Shown: piece by piece, positions 1-6,826 of the stretch
Position numbering within the stretch: position 1 is the stretch's first letter
Layout of the letters: each line of letters starts with the position of its first letter
Assembly (NCBI GenBank): GCA_002404215.1
Contig: DHJG01000125.1
Coordinates: 10,220-20,343, forward strand
Length of the DNA: 10,124 bases
Direction: 5' to 3'
From: Desulfosporosinus sp. UBA4726
GTDB taxonomy: Bacteria > Bacillota > Desulfitobacteriia > Desulfitobacteriales > Desulfitobacteriaceae
Made by a program: the position numbers and the translations under genes
Notes under the pieces: model-generated
Databases searched by the model: none
What the model saw: the letters and a program-made list of their open reading frames with translations, nothing else
Told to the model about the DNA's origin: nothing

Positions 1-17
1 GTTGAAAGGAAATGACT

Positions 18-1001
18 ATGAACTCGTTTGCACAAAGAAAAGAACATGGTTTTGGACACTACTTAACTAATAAATATTGGGTTATTATTATTGCACTATT
101 TTGTGCAGTTTTATGGGGAAGTGCCTTCCCAGTCTTAAAAGTAAGCTATGCTGAGCTCGGCATAGCGTCAGATGATCGATCTGCGATTATTGTACTCGCC
201 GGAATACGATTCTTTCTGGCTTCGTTAATTATCTTTGTTTTAATTGTTGTGGGCATTCGACAGTCGCCAAAGATTAAGCTGAAAATGTTACCGCAGTTGT
301 TTTTACTCGGACTCTTGCAAATTAGTTTGCAGTATTTCTTTTTTTATAATGGACTGGCTCACACCAGCGGGATGAAAGGCGCTATTTTATCCTCGTCAGG
401 TATCTTTTTTGTGGTTGTTTTAGCCCACTTTGTGTATATTGATGATCGGTTGGATTGGCGTAAAATAATTGGCTTAATAGCTGGTTTTGCGGGGATTATC
501 TTGATCAATTCAGGACAGCACTTAACCCTGGATTTCTCCTGGCAAGGTGAAGGATTCATGATTTTATCCGGTTTAGTTAGTGCTATAGGAATGATTCTGG
601 CGAAACGGATTTCACAAGAGGTTCATCCCTTTGTTCTAACGGCATGGCAAATGCTTTTAGGCTCTCTGCTCCTGATCGCGGTCGGTTTGCCTGGCTTAAA
701 ACCTCATGCTATGGTCTTTACCAGCAAAGCTTGGTTGCTCCTCTTTTATTCTGCGTTTCTCTCCGCAACGGCGTTTTCTCTCTGGTATGCAATTTTGAAA
801 TACAATAAGGCTGGAGAAATTAGTGTCTACAAGTTTATGACACCCGTTTCCGGAGCTATATTGTCCGCTTTATTCATTCCCGGCGAACGATTGACACTGA
901 ATATGTTTATGGCTTTAGGTCTTGTTGCCTTAGGGGCCATCATCGTGAATTACCAAAGAAGGGCTCCCAAAGAAGCACTTATGCGTGAAGGTCCATTTTA
1001 G
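18..1001 (+). CDS. EamA/DMT-family membrane transporter (probable metabolite exporter)
   Basis: This is an integral membrane protein of the drug/metabolite transporter superfamily, with two tandem EamA domains of about five helices each (roughly residues 25-165 and 175-315). The first carries the typical start WGSAFPVLKVSY; the second follows a loop with HPFVLTAWQMLLGS, also typical of the family. Members usually export amino acids, sugars or other small metabolites, but the substrate cannot be read from sequence. The length of about 327 residues is slightly long for the family because of a short hydrophilic N-terminus and a charged tail. An ATG at 12 is in frame, but AAAGGA at 5-10 is only 1 nt from it and 7 nt from the ATG at 18, so I prefer 18. 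Its promoter lies outside the window. Family assignment is secure; substrate is unknown. Confidence 0.93.
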   Translation: MNSFAQRKEHGFGHYLTNKYWVIIIALFCAVLWGSAFPVLKVSYAELGIASDDRSAIIVLAGIRFFLASLIIFVLIVVGIRQSPKIKLKMLPQLFLLGLLQISLQYFFFYNGLAHTSGMKGAILSSSGIFFVVVLAHFVYIDDRLDWRKIIGLIAGFAGIILINSGQHLTLDFSWQGEGFMILSGLVSAIGMILAKRISQEVHPFVLTAWQMLLGSLLLIAVGLPGLKPHAMVFTSKAWLLLFYSAFLSATAFSLWYAILKYNKAGEISVYKFMTPVSGAILSALFIPGERLTLNMFMALGLVALGAIIVNYQRRAPKEALMREGPF

Positions 1002-1010
1002 CCATGGACC
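990..1010 (+). terminator. Small hairpin over the stop codon of the DMT gene; weak terminator candidate
   Basis: GGTCCAT (990-996) pairs perfectly with ATGGACC (1004-1010) around a 7-nt loop, and the stop codon TAG (999-1001) lies in the loop. The following bases (AAGTTCATTT) are not a real U-tract, so termination would be inefficient. It may act as a weak terminator or simply be a stem at the 3' end. Confidence 0.3.
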
Positions 1011-1018
1011 AAGTTCAT

Positions 1019-1050
1019 TTGAGGCATAATATTAGAGAACACGGTATAAT
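1019..1050 (+). promoter_or_regulatory. Candidate promoter for topB
   Basis: A perfect TATAAT lies at 1045-1050. The -35 is poor: GAGGCA at 1021-1026 matches TTGACA at three positions with an 18-nt spacer, and TTGAGG at 1019-1024 would need a 20-nt spacer. The location, in the short gap after the DMT gene and about 60 bp before topB, suits a separate topB promoter. The -10 is convincing; the rest is inferred. Confidence 0.45.
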
Positions 1051-1082
1051 GAGACTAGAAGTTATCTCTGGAGGACACCTAA

Positions 1083-1094
1083 ATGAGACTATAA
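1083..1094 (+). other. Three-codon mini-ORF (M-R-L-stop) in the topB leader
   Basis: GGAGG at 1070-1074 is a stronger Shine-Dalgarno than the one of topB itself and stands 8 nt before an ATG at 1083. That ATG opens only ATG AGA CTA TAA. It is in the same reading frame as topB, whose ATG at 1113 lies exactly ten codons downstream, so the TAA at 1092-1094 is the only stop between the two starts. It could be a regulatory minimal ORF or the relic of an older, longer N-terminus. Confidence 0.35.
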
Positions 1095-1112
1095 AAGATA
1101 GGAAGTTATGAG

Positions 1113-3287
1113 ATGGGAAAGACGTTAGTATTGACCGAAAAACCCTCTGTTGGCCGTGAGGTCGCGAAGATCCTGAATTGTAATCAGAAGGGTAATGGAT
1201 GTTTTGTGGGCTCTAAATACATTGTGGTTTGGGCTCTGGGGCACTTAGTGACGCTTGCAGACCCGGAATCGTATGATGAGAAATATAAATCATGGAAGAT
1301 TGAAGACCTTCCAATGCTCCCAGCTAAAATGGATTTAGTGGTTATGAAAGAAACGTCGAAGCAATTTGGTGTGGTGAAAAATCTAATGAGGATGCCGGAG
1401 ATTGACGATCTCATCATTGCGACAGATGCCGGGCGGGAAGGGGAACTCGTAGCACGCTGGATTATGAAAAAAGCCGGTTGGCACAAACCCATTAAACGTT
1501 TATGGATCTCCTCACTCACCGAGCGAGCTATTAAAGATGGGTTTAACAATTTAAAACCAGGCAAGGATTACGAGCCTTTATTTGCTGCAGCAGAGTGCCG
1601 CGCAGAAGCAGATTGGCTAATTGGCTTGAATGTCACCAGAGCGTTGACATGCAAATATAATGCCCAACTTTCCGCGGGGAGAGTTCAAACCCCGACACTG
1701 GCCATGGTTGTGGAACGAGAAAATGAAATTAGACAGTTCGTACCGAAAGACTACTGGTCGATTAATGCCTTAGCTGATGGATTTGCCCTGCGCTGGCAGG
1801 ACAAAAACGGTCAAACTCGCCTATTCGATAAAAACAAAGCGGACGAACTTGTGGCCAAAGTGACCGGACAAACCGGAGAAATTTTAGAAGTTAAAAAAGA
1901 GGCCAAGAAGGAACTTCCTCCCCTGGCGTATGACCTGACCGAACTGCAACGGGATGCTAATCGTAAGTACGGATTCTCGGCTAAAACAACCTCATCAGTC
2001 ATGCAGCAACTTTATGAAAGTCATAAAATAGTGACCTATCCACGAACTGATTCTCGCCATATTAGTGAAGATATCGTAGCGACGTTGCCGGAACGGTTAA
2101 AAAGCATTGCCCAGGGGCCTTATGTGGATTTCGCACGCAGCATCTTGAGAAATAAACTCATCATTACCAAAGGCTTCGTGGATGGTTCGAAAGTATCGGA
2201 TCACCACGCCATTATCCCTACGGAACAACCCGCCACGTTGTCTAGACTTAGCTCGGAAGAATTAAAAATTTACGATTTAATCGTGAGACGCTTTATTGCA
2301 GTACTCTCGCCAGCGTTTGAATATGAACAAACAACGGTTAAAGTAGCCATCAAGGGGGAGATATTTACTGCCCAAGGGAAAATCGTCAAGCTCAAAGGAT
2401 GGCGGAATGTCTACGCTGGTCCTGGTAGCTTGGACGATGAGGGAGAGGGCCGGGAAACGGAGCAAACCCTTCCGGAAATTCGCAAGGGAGAGCTTCTTAA
2501 GAACTTGTCAGTTAAGTTAGTGGCCAGTAAAACAAAACCACCAGCCAGACATACCGAGGCCACGTTGCTTTCAGCCATGGAACATCCAGGGAAATTGATT
2601 GAAGACCAGCAACTGCGGGAAACGATGGAACAGAGTCATGGACTGGGAACACCGGCGACACGTGCGGAAATTATTGAAAAACTCTTTAATTCCTTCTATA
2701 TGAATCGACAGGGCAAGGAAATCATACCCACGTCCAAGGGAATTCAGCTCATCGGTTTGGTTCCACCCGAACTAAAATCGCCGGAACTAACCGCCAAGTG
2801 GGAACAACAATTAACAGAAATCAGCAAAAGACGGGCAAGCAGCCAAGCGTTTATGACTGGAATCAGAGGGTATGCGACTCAACTTGTATCAACGGTTATT
2901 GGCAGTGCGCAAACCTTTAAGCATGATAACTTGACGCGCAATAAGTGTCCCGAATGTGGCAAGTTCCTTCTCCAAGTCAAAGGCAAGAAGGGCGAAATGT
3001 ATGTTTGCCAAGATCGGGAATGCGGTTACCGGAAAGGGATATCGCAGACATCGAACGCTAGGTGCCCGGATTGTCATAAAAAAATGGAGATCAGGGGGGA
3101 CGGGGAAAACAAAATGTTCTCTTGTGCCTGTGGGTATCGTGAAAAACTATCAGCCTTTACGAAACGAAGAGAGAGCGAAAAAGGCAATATTAATAAAAGA
3201 GAAGTAGGTTCGTTCTTGCAGAACCAAAATGATCATGGATTGATCAATACCGCACTAGCGGATGCGTTGGCTAAGTTAAAAAAGTAA
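1113..3287 (+). CDS. topB: DNA topoisomerase III (type IA)
   Basis: This ATP-independent type IA topoisomerase cuts one DNA strand through a tyrosyl-5'-phosphate link and passes the other, resolving replication and recombination intermediates. The N-terminal Toprim domain includes EKPSVGRE (9-16) and the acidic metal-binding DAGREGE (105-111). SAGRVQTP (187-194) is a conserved family block. The catalytic tyrosine is Y309 in VTYPRTDSR, and HGLGTPATRA (509-518) is also typical. Two C-terminal zinc ribbons follow: C612, C615, C632, C637 and C651, C654, C671, C673. At 724 residues it matches Bacillota TopB. The ATG at 1113 has AGGAAG 7 nt upstream and gives the usual family start (MGKTLVLTEKPS). 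It is flanked by its own promoter candidate and terminator, so it is probably monocistronic. All key residues are present. Confidence 0.97.
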   Translation: MGKTLVLTEKPSVGREVAKILNCNQKGNGCFVGSKYIVVWALGHLVTLADPESYDEKYKSWKIEDLPMLPAKMDLVVMKETSKQFGVVKNLMRMPEIDDLIIATDAGREGELVARWIMKKAGWHKPIKRLWISSLTERAIKDGFNNLKPGKDYEPLFAAAECRAEADWLIGLNVTRALTCKYNAQLSAGRVQTPTLAMVVERENEIRQFVPKDYWSINALADGFALRWQDKNGQTRLFDKNKADELVAKVTGQTGEILEVKKEAKKELPPLAYDLTELQRDANRKYGFSAKTTSSVMQQLYESHKIVTYPRTDSRHISEDIVATLPERLKSIAQGPYVDFARSILRNKLIITKGFVDGSKVSDHHAIIPTEQPATLSRLSSEELKIYDLIVRRFIAVLSPAFEYEQTTVKVAIKGEIFTAQGKIVKLKGWRNVYAGPGSLDDEGEGRETEQTLPEIRKGELLKNLSVKLVASKTKPPARHTEATLLSAMEHPGKLIEDQQLRETMEQSHGLGTPATRAEIIEKLFNSFYMNRQGKEIIPTSKGIQLIGLVPPELKSPELTAKWEQQLTEISKRRASSQAFMTGIRGYATQLVSTVIGSAQTFKHDNLTRNKCPECGKFLLQVKGKKGEMYVCQDRECGYRKGISQTSNARCPDCHKKMEIRGDGENKMFSCACGYREKLSAFTKRRESEKGNINKREVGSFLQNQNDHGLINTALADALAKLKK

Positions 3288-3297
3288 ATAGGATTTA

Positions 3298-3331
3298 AGA
3301 GCTCTCCATAACTGTGTGGAGAGCTTTCTTT
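3298..3331 (+). terminator. Rho-independent terminator of topB
   Basis: AGCTCTCCA (3300-3308) and TGGAGAGCT (3317-3325) form a perfect 9-bp stem with an 8-nt loop. The stem runs into TTTCTTT (3325-3331), and a wobble plus an A-T pair extend it at the base. It starts 10 nt after the topB stop codon. Confidence 0.88.
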
Positions 3332-3342
3332 AACTAGTCAGA

Positions 3343-3370
3343 AAGTGAATCTTTAGGTAAGGATTTACTT
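3343..3370 (+). repeat. Imperfect inverted repeat upstream of the binding-protein gene
   Basis: AAGTGAATC (3343-3351) is complementary to GATTTACTT (3362-3370) with one G-T wobble across a 10-nt loop. No U-tract follows (the next bases are A-rich), so it is not a + strand terminator. It overlaps the -35 of the distal promoter candidate and could be an operator half-site pair. Confidence 0.35.
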
Positions 3371-3392
3371 AAAAAAGTATACTTTATACAAT
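3364..3392 (+). promoter_or_regulatory. Distal promoter candidate with a 12-bp palindrome in its spacer
   Basis: TTTACT (3364-3369, four of six to the -35 consensus) and TACAAT (3387-3392, five of six to the -10) are separated by exactly 17 nt. The spacer holds the perfect palindrome AAAGTATACTTT (3374-3385), where a dimeric repressor, or an activator of the spacer-binding type, could sit. A transcript would start near 3399. Confidence 0.4.
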
Positions 3393-3402
3393 AAATCGTA
3401 CT

Positions 3403-3432
3403 GGTACAGAATCGAAATATTTATGTTAAAAT
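3403..3432 (+). promoter_or_regulatory. Proximal promoter candidate with extended -10 for the binding-protein gene
   Basis: TAAAAT (3427-3432) is preceded by TG at 3424-3425 with one base between, giving the extended -10 pattern TGnTAAAAT. GGTACA (3403-3408) is a weak -35 at 18-nt spacing. Transcription would start near 3439, inside the dyad at 3436-3451, leaving a leader of only about 30 nt. Confidence 0.5.
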
Positions 3433-3435
3433 ACA

Positions 3436-3451
3436 CTTATGTGTACATAAG
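3436..3451. promoter_or_regulatory. Palindrome CTTATGT-GT-ACATAAG, candidate operator
   Basis: Two perfect 7-bp arms flank a 2-bp centre. The site covers the expected start point of the proximal promoter and ends just before the Shine-Dalgarno (GAGGAGG, 3455-3461). A repressor bound here would block initiation. As RNA, a 2-nt loop would hinder full pairing, so a DNA-binding role is more likely than a hairpin. The regulator is unknown. Confidence 0.45.
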
Positions 3452-3468
3452 AATGAGGAGGAAACGAG

Positions 3469-4665
3469 ATGTTTCGTAGAAGGAGTAAAGCTGTAGTTGC
3501 CCTTAGTTTACTTATGGTTGCCCTACTCGCCCTGAGTGGCTGTGCGGGAAGTAAGAACGATACAGCTGCCCCAACAAATACCACTGACAGTAAAGAACCT
3601 ATTAAGATTGGCTTTCTAGGGGCCAAGACGGGGGACGTAGCCATGTACGGCCTGAACACATTGAAGGGTCTAAATATGGCTATTGACGAACTTAACAAAA
3701 ATGGTGGTCTTATTGGACGCCAAGTAAAATTGGTAGAAGAGGACAATGCTGGGCAAAAGGATCAGGCTATTAACATCACCAATAAGTTAATTAGTCAAGA
3801 CAAGGTTGTAGCTATTATCGGAGATCCTACGACTGGTATTACTCGCGTGGCCGGACAAATTGCCAATAGCAAAAAGACAGTTCTCCTCTCAGCGGGAGCT
3901 ACAGGTACTAATGTAGTGGAAATTGGACCTTATGTTTTTAGGGACACTCTGCTGGATACTATTGCTGCTCCAGCAACTATGAAGTATATCATTCAGGACA
4001 AAGGCTGGAAAAACGTTGCTCTAATTACTTCCAAAAATAATGATTATAGTGTTGCGTTATCCAAGATCTTTAGCGATGCGATTAAGGCCAATGGTGGTAA
4101 TATTGCAATCGAAGAGTTTATTCAGGACAAAGACACAGACTTTAGTGGGCAGATTACCAAGATCAAGTCTGCAAACCCAGATGTCATCGTGTTCTCCGGT
4201 TATTATACCGAGGGAGCGCTGATCATGAAGAAAGCTCGAGAAGTAGGAATTAAGGCAATCATGGTTGGCGGAGATGGTCTTCAAGGGGACGATTTGATGA
4301 AAATTGGCGGGGATGCAGTAGAAGGTTCTATCTCCTATGCTGGTTTCTCTCCTGAACAACCAACTGCAAATACAGAAAAGTTCATTAACGCATTTAAAGC
4401 AAAATACGCCAATGAATTGCCAGATTTGTTTTCAGCCCAAGGGTACGATGCCTTGATGTTGATCGCCAAGTCCATCAAAGATGCGAACAGCGCAGATCCG
4501 GAGAAATTCAAAGATACTCTGGCTGCGACCAAAAATTACGATGGCGTATCAGGCACTATCACTTTCCAGGCTTCCCGCGAACCGATCAAGAGTCCAGTGT
4601 ACTTGCTGGAAGTTAAAGGCGGTAAGTTTGCCCTATTGAAAAAAGTTCCTGTAGAAGTTAAATAA
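3469..4665 (+). CDS. livJ: Branched-chain amino acid ABC transporter substrate-binding lipoprotein (LivJ/LivK family)
   Basis: This extracytoplasmic receptor would capture leucine, isoleucine, valine or related amino acids and deliver them to LivHM. Residues 1-25 are a lipoprotein signal: RRRSK, a hydrophobic run, then lipobox LSGC with acylated Cys25. A Thr/Asn/Ala-rich linker follows. The mature protein is a type I periplasmic-binding fold (Peripla_BP_6) beginning at IKIGFLGAKTGD, with recognisable pocket-region blocks IIGDPTTG (116-123), SAGATGTNV (131-139), YVFRDT (145-150), SGYYTEGA (223-230), GGDGLQGDD (267-275) and AQGYDAL (333-339). At 398 residues it has normal length. GAGGAGG at 3455-3461, 7 nt upstream, fixes the start. 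It is first in the transporter cluster but 303 bp from livH. Family members also bind other amino acids, amides or urea, so the exact ligand is inferred from the neighbouring genes. Confidence 0.93.
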   Translation: MFRRRSKAVVALSLLMVALLALSGCAGSKNDTAAPTNTTDSKEPIKIGFLGAKTGDVAMYGLNTLKGLNMAIDELNKNGGLIGRQVKLVEEDNAGQKDQAINITNKLISQDKVVAIIGDPTTGITRVAGQIANSKKTVLLSAGATGTNVVEIGPYVFRDTLLDTIAAPATMKYIIQDKGWKNVALITSKNNDYSVALSKIFSDAIKANGGNIAIEEFIQDKDTDFSGQITKIKSANPDVIVFSGYYTEGALIMKKAREVGIKAIMVGGDGLQGDDLMKIGGDAVEGSISYAGFSPEQPTANTEKFINAFKAKYANELPDLFSAQGYDALMLIAKSIKDANSADPEKFKDTLAATKNYDGVSGTITFQASREPIKSPVYLLEVKGGKFALLKKVPVEVK

Positions 4666-4718
4666 CCGGGGACTTCTGCCTTTAAAGTGGGAGTCTTGGG
4701 ATTGGAGATAGGAAACTA

Positions 4719-4762
4719 AACTAAACTTCAGATGGAGATTCAACTCCATCTGAAGTTTAGTT
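4719..4762 (+). repeat. Perfect 19-bp hairpin after the binding-protein gene, no U-tract
   Basis: AACTAAACTTCAGATGGAG (4719-4737) is the exact reverse complement of 4744-4762, around the 6-nt loop ATTCAA. The next bases (GAACTTATC) are not U-rich, so it is not a standard terminator. Position between a receptor gene and its permease genes suits a 3' stabilising or processing stem that raises receptor mRNA above permease mRNA. Its left arm lies within three tandem AAACT units (4713-4727). Confidence 0.75.
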
Positions 4763-4778
4763 GAACTTATCTAGGGGT

Positions 4779-4788
4779 GTAGCGCTAC
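4779..4788. repeat. Palindrome GTAGCGCTAC inside an ACTTATCT direct repeat
   Basis: The 10-bp perfect palindrome (4779-4788) lies between two copies of ACTTATCT at 4765-4772 and 4787-4794. The copies are 22 bp apart, about two helical turns, which would put them on the same DNA face. Function unknown; a protein-binding site is possible. Confidence 0.3.
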
Positions 4789-4866
4789 TTATCTCCCGAC
4801 GGTCATGGGCGATCTAGTAAGCTCAGGGATCAGATGGATTTTCGCAGTGAAGTTTTTCAACCTTAA

Positions 4867-4907
4867 TTAGTAGCAGCACTGGCCTCTGTGACCAGTGCTG
4901 CTACTAA
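4867..4907 (+). repeat. Perfect 16-bp hairpin upstream of livH, no U-tract
   Basis: TTAGTAGCAGCACTGG (4867-4882) pairs exactly with CCAGTGCTGCTACTAA (4892-4907) across the 9-nt loop CCTCTGTGA. The flank GCATTCC has no U-tract on the + strand, and no T-run follows on the other strand either. It ends 46 nt before the livH Shine-Dalgarno. It could attenuate read-through, protect the 5' end of a processed livHMGF message, or bind protein. Confidence 0.75.
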
Positions 4908-4968
4908 GCATTCCAAGAAATTTAAAATATTTCAAGTTATTGCGCGTTAGTTTAAGGAGGGGCCAATT

Positions 4969-5844
4969 TTGAATATTATGCAGCAACTGGTTAACGGGCT
5001 CGCCCTTGGTAGTATTTATGCTCTCATTGCCTTAGGTTATACCATGGTATACGGTATTATCGGCATGATTAATTTTGCTTACGGCGAAATATACATGTTT
5101 GGTGCGTATGCTGGACTGACTTTGGCACTGTCTAACTATGTCAACGTTTACGTTGCCTTATTCGGCGCGATGATTATTACCATGGTGCTCGGAGTTGTTA
5201 TCGAGCGGATTGCCTATAAACCGCTTCGTCGTTCATCACGACTTTCAGCGCTAATCAGCGCAATTGGAGTATCGATCTTTTTGTCTTCCTTAATGGTACG
5301 TATGAAGGGGCCCAATACTCGGGGGTTTCCTAAACTTTTTGAAAACAGAATCTTCGCCATAGGCGATTTCCAAATTACTTTTTACCAGATTGTAATTATC
5401 GGAGTTGCCGCCCTCTTGATGCTTGGTTTACACCTTTTTGTAACGTATAGTAAAACTGGTCGGGCTATGCGCGCTTGCGCCCAGGATCAGGATGCTGCCA
5501 AACTTATGGGGGTTAATATTGACAGAGTTGTTTCTATAACTTTTGCCATCGGTTCTGGCCTAGCAGGAGCAGCAGGAGTATTATCTGGCATTTATTTTAA
5601 CGCCGTTCAGCCTTATATGGGGCTCTTAGCTGGCCTTAAAGCCTTCGCAGCGGCTGTGCTCGGAGGAATTGGGAGCATTCCCGGTGCCATGATCGGTGGA
5701 CTAGTTATCGGTTTAACCGAAATAATGGGTATTACCTTTAATTTATCCGAGTACAAGGATGCTTTTGCCTTTGCCATCCTGATATTGGTGCTCATGTTCA
5801 AACCATCAGGAATCCTTGGACGCAAAGCCAATAAGAAGGTGTAA
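4969..5844 (+). CDS. livH: Branched-chain amino acid ABC transporter permease LivH
   Basis: LivH is one of two integral membrane subunits forming the translocation path of the Liv importer. It is almost wholly hydrophobic, with about eight helices. The opening (QLVNGLALGSIYALIALGYTMVYGI, about 6-30) and INFAYGEIYMFGAY (34-47) are hallmark LivH sequences. The cytoplasmic coupling loop that docks on the ATPases is TGRAMRACAQDQDAAKLMG (163-181), followed by AFAAAVLGGIGSIPGAMIGG. At 291 residues it is full length. The start is TTG at 4969, chosen because AAGGAGG (4954-4960) lies 8 nt upstream; the next ATG (4978) would be 17 nt away. It is followed after 12 bp by livM, in one operon with livMGF. 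The two paired LIV permeases and two ATPases make the assignment firm, though related systems (amides, urea) share this fold. Confidence 0.95.
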   Translation: MNIMQQLVNGLALGSIYALIALGYTMVYGIIGMINFAYGEIYMFGAYAGLTLALSNYVNVYVALFGAMIITMVLGVVIERIAYKPLRRSSRLSALISAIGVSIFLSSLMVRMKGPNTRGFPKLFENRIFAIGDFQITFYQIVIIGVAALLMLGLHLFVTYSKTGRAMRACAQDQDAAKLMGVNIDRVVSITFAIGSGLAGAAGVLSGIYFNAVQPYMGLLAGLKAFAAAVLGGIGSIPGAMIGGLVIGLTEIMGITFNLSEYKDAFAFAILILVLMFKPSGILGRKANKKV

Positions 5845-5856
5845 GGGGATATGGCA

Positions 5857-6825
5857 ATGAAGAAGTTATTAAACAATTGGTTCGCTCAAGCGTTACTGTT
5901 TCTCTTGGCACTTGGCTTGACTGCGTATGTTTCACAAGTTATTAATGATGTTTTGCCACCCTATGTTCTAATCATTGGATTGTTTATTGGTATAAATTTA
6001 ATCATGGCTTTGGGCCTAAATCTGATCACCGGGGTAACGGGCCAATTGTCTCTGGGACATGCAGCTTTCATGAGTATAGGGGCTTACTCTTCGGCAATTG
6101 CTACCGTGAACTATCACCTGCCTTTTTTACTTGGAGTATTAATTGGCGGCCTCGTAGCAGGTCTGTTTGGACTAATTATTGGATTTCCGACATTGCGTCT
6201 TACGGGGGATTATCTGGCAATAGCTACGCTGGGTTTTGCGGAAATCGTTCGGGTCCAATTTACCAATATGAAAATAACTAATGGTGCCATTGGCTTCTTG
6301 GGAATTCAGGGATCAACGACCTTTCCTATCGTTATGACAATTGTAGTCCTGACTATATTCGCCATGGTATGGTTGGAAAATTCTCGGAATGGACGGGCAA
6401 TGCTTGCCATTCGGGAAGATGAGGTTGCATCCTCTGCAGTGGGAATTAACACAACCTTATACAAGATCCAAGCCTTCGCCATTGGCGCTTTTTGTGCAGG
6501 GGTGGGCGGAGCTCTGTTTGCTCATACAACCACGTTTATTCAGCCGACCGATTTTGGATTTCTCAAATCCGTCGATATTTTAAGTATTGTCGTGTTGGGT
6601 GGCCTGGGAAGTATTCCTGGAACCATTATTGGAGCGATAGTGCTTACTGCGGCTCCCGAAGCCTTGCGATCACTGTCCAACTATAGGATGATGGTTTACG
6701 GGTTATTGCTAATCGTGATCATGATCTTCCGTCCCTATGGTTTGCTGGGCGGAGTGAACTTAAGGCAGGTTGTTCGTCGGGCATTAATGTGGCCAAAGAA
6801 AAAACAGTCTGGTGGGAGGGCATAA
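5857..6825 (+). CDS. livM: Branched-chain amino acid ABC transporter permease LivM
   Basis: LivM is the second membrane subunit and pairs with LivH to form the channel. The N-terminal helix (about residues 9-27) is followed by the typical block NLIMALGLNLITGVTGQLSL and GHAAFMSIGAY (about 48-77). GFPTLRLTGDYLAIATLGFAEI (around 109-130) is a signature region of LivM. The coupling loop is NGRAMLAIREDEVASSAVGIN (about 178-198), and VVLGGLGSIPGTIIGA comes near the end, with a short basic tail (WPKKK). Length of 322 residues is normal. An in-frame ATG at 5851 is only 2 nt from AAGGGG (5843-5848), whereas ATG 5857 is 8 nt away, so 5857 is preferred. Its stop lies one base before the livG ATG, showing a tightly packed operon and probable translational coupling. 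Confidence 0.95.
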   Translation: MKKLLNNWFAQALLFLLALGLTAYVSQVINDVLPPYVLIIGLFIGINLIMALGLNLITGVTGQLSLGHAAFMSIGAYSSAIATVNYHLPFLLGVLIGGLVAGLFGLIIGFPTLRLTGDYLAIATLGFAEIVRVQFTNMKITNGAIGFLGIQGSTTFPIVMTIVVLTIFAMVWLENSRNGRAMLAIREDEVASSAVGINTTLYKIQAFAIGAFCAGVGGALFAHTTTFIQPTDFGFLKSVDILSIVVLGGLGSIPGTIIGAIVLTAAPEALRSLSNYRMMVYGLLLIVIMIFRPYGLLGGVNLRQVVRRALMWPKKKQSGGRA

Positions 6826-6826
6826 G

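Larger units (their letters stand above)
4666..4968. other. 303-bp gap between receptor gene and livH
   Basis: No gene is visible here. The gap contains the two long hairpins, the palindrome with direct repeats, and a partial repeat of hairpin-1 arm sequence at 4830-4855. No good promoter is evident near livH: TAAAAT at 4923-4928 has no -35 at normal spacing. livHMGF is therefore most simply expressed by read-through from the receptor gene. Confidence 0.6.

Noticed and set aside
1049..1111. 20-codon leader frame before topB
   Set aside because: Its ATG lies within the -10 box region with no Shine-Dalgarno, and would be at or upstream of the expected transcript start.
1184..1564. 126-codon antisense frame inside topB
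   Set aside because: It is the shadow of a strongly conserved topoisomerase coding region, with no ribosome site or recognisable protein features.
2956..3207. 83-codon + strand frame inside the topB zinc ribbons
   Set aside because: The topB frame here encodes clear Cys-x2-Cys ribbons; the alternative frame is only a basic, low-complexity by-product.
3332..3468. T-box leader for branched-chain amino acid control
   Set aside because: The gap of about 137 nt is short for a T-box, and neither the T-box core sequence nor an antiterminator/terminator pair is present before the receptor gene.
4057..4359. 100-codon antisense frame in the receptor gene
   Set aside because: The sense frame encodes conserved binding-protein blocks; there is no start context on the opposite strand.
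4917..4936. CodY-like AT-rich site upstream of livH
   Set aside because: AATTTAAAATATTTC agrees with the CodY box only in its first five positions and in scattered bases; the match is too poor to claim.
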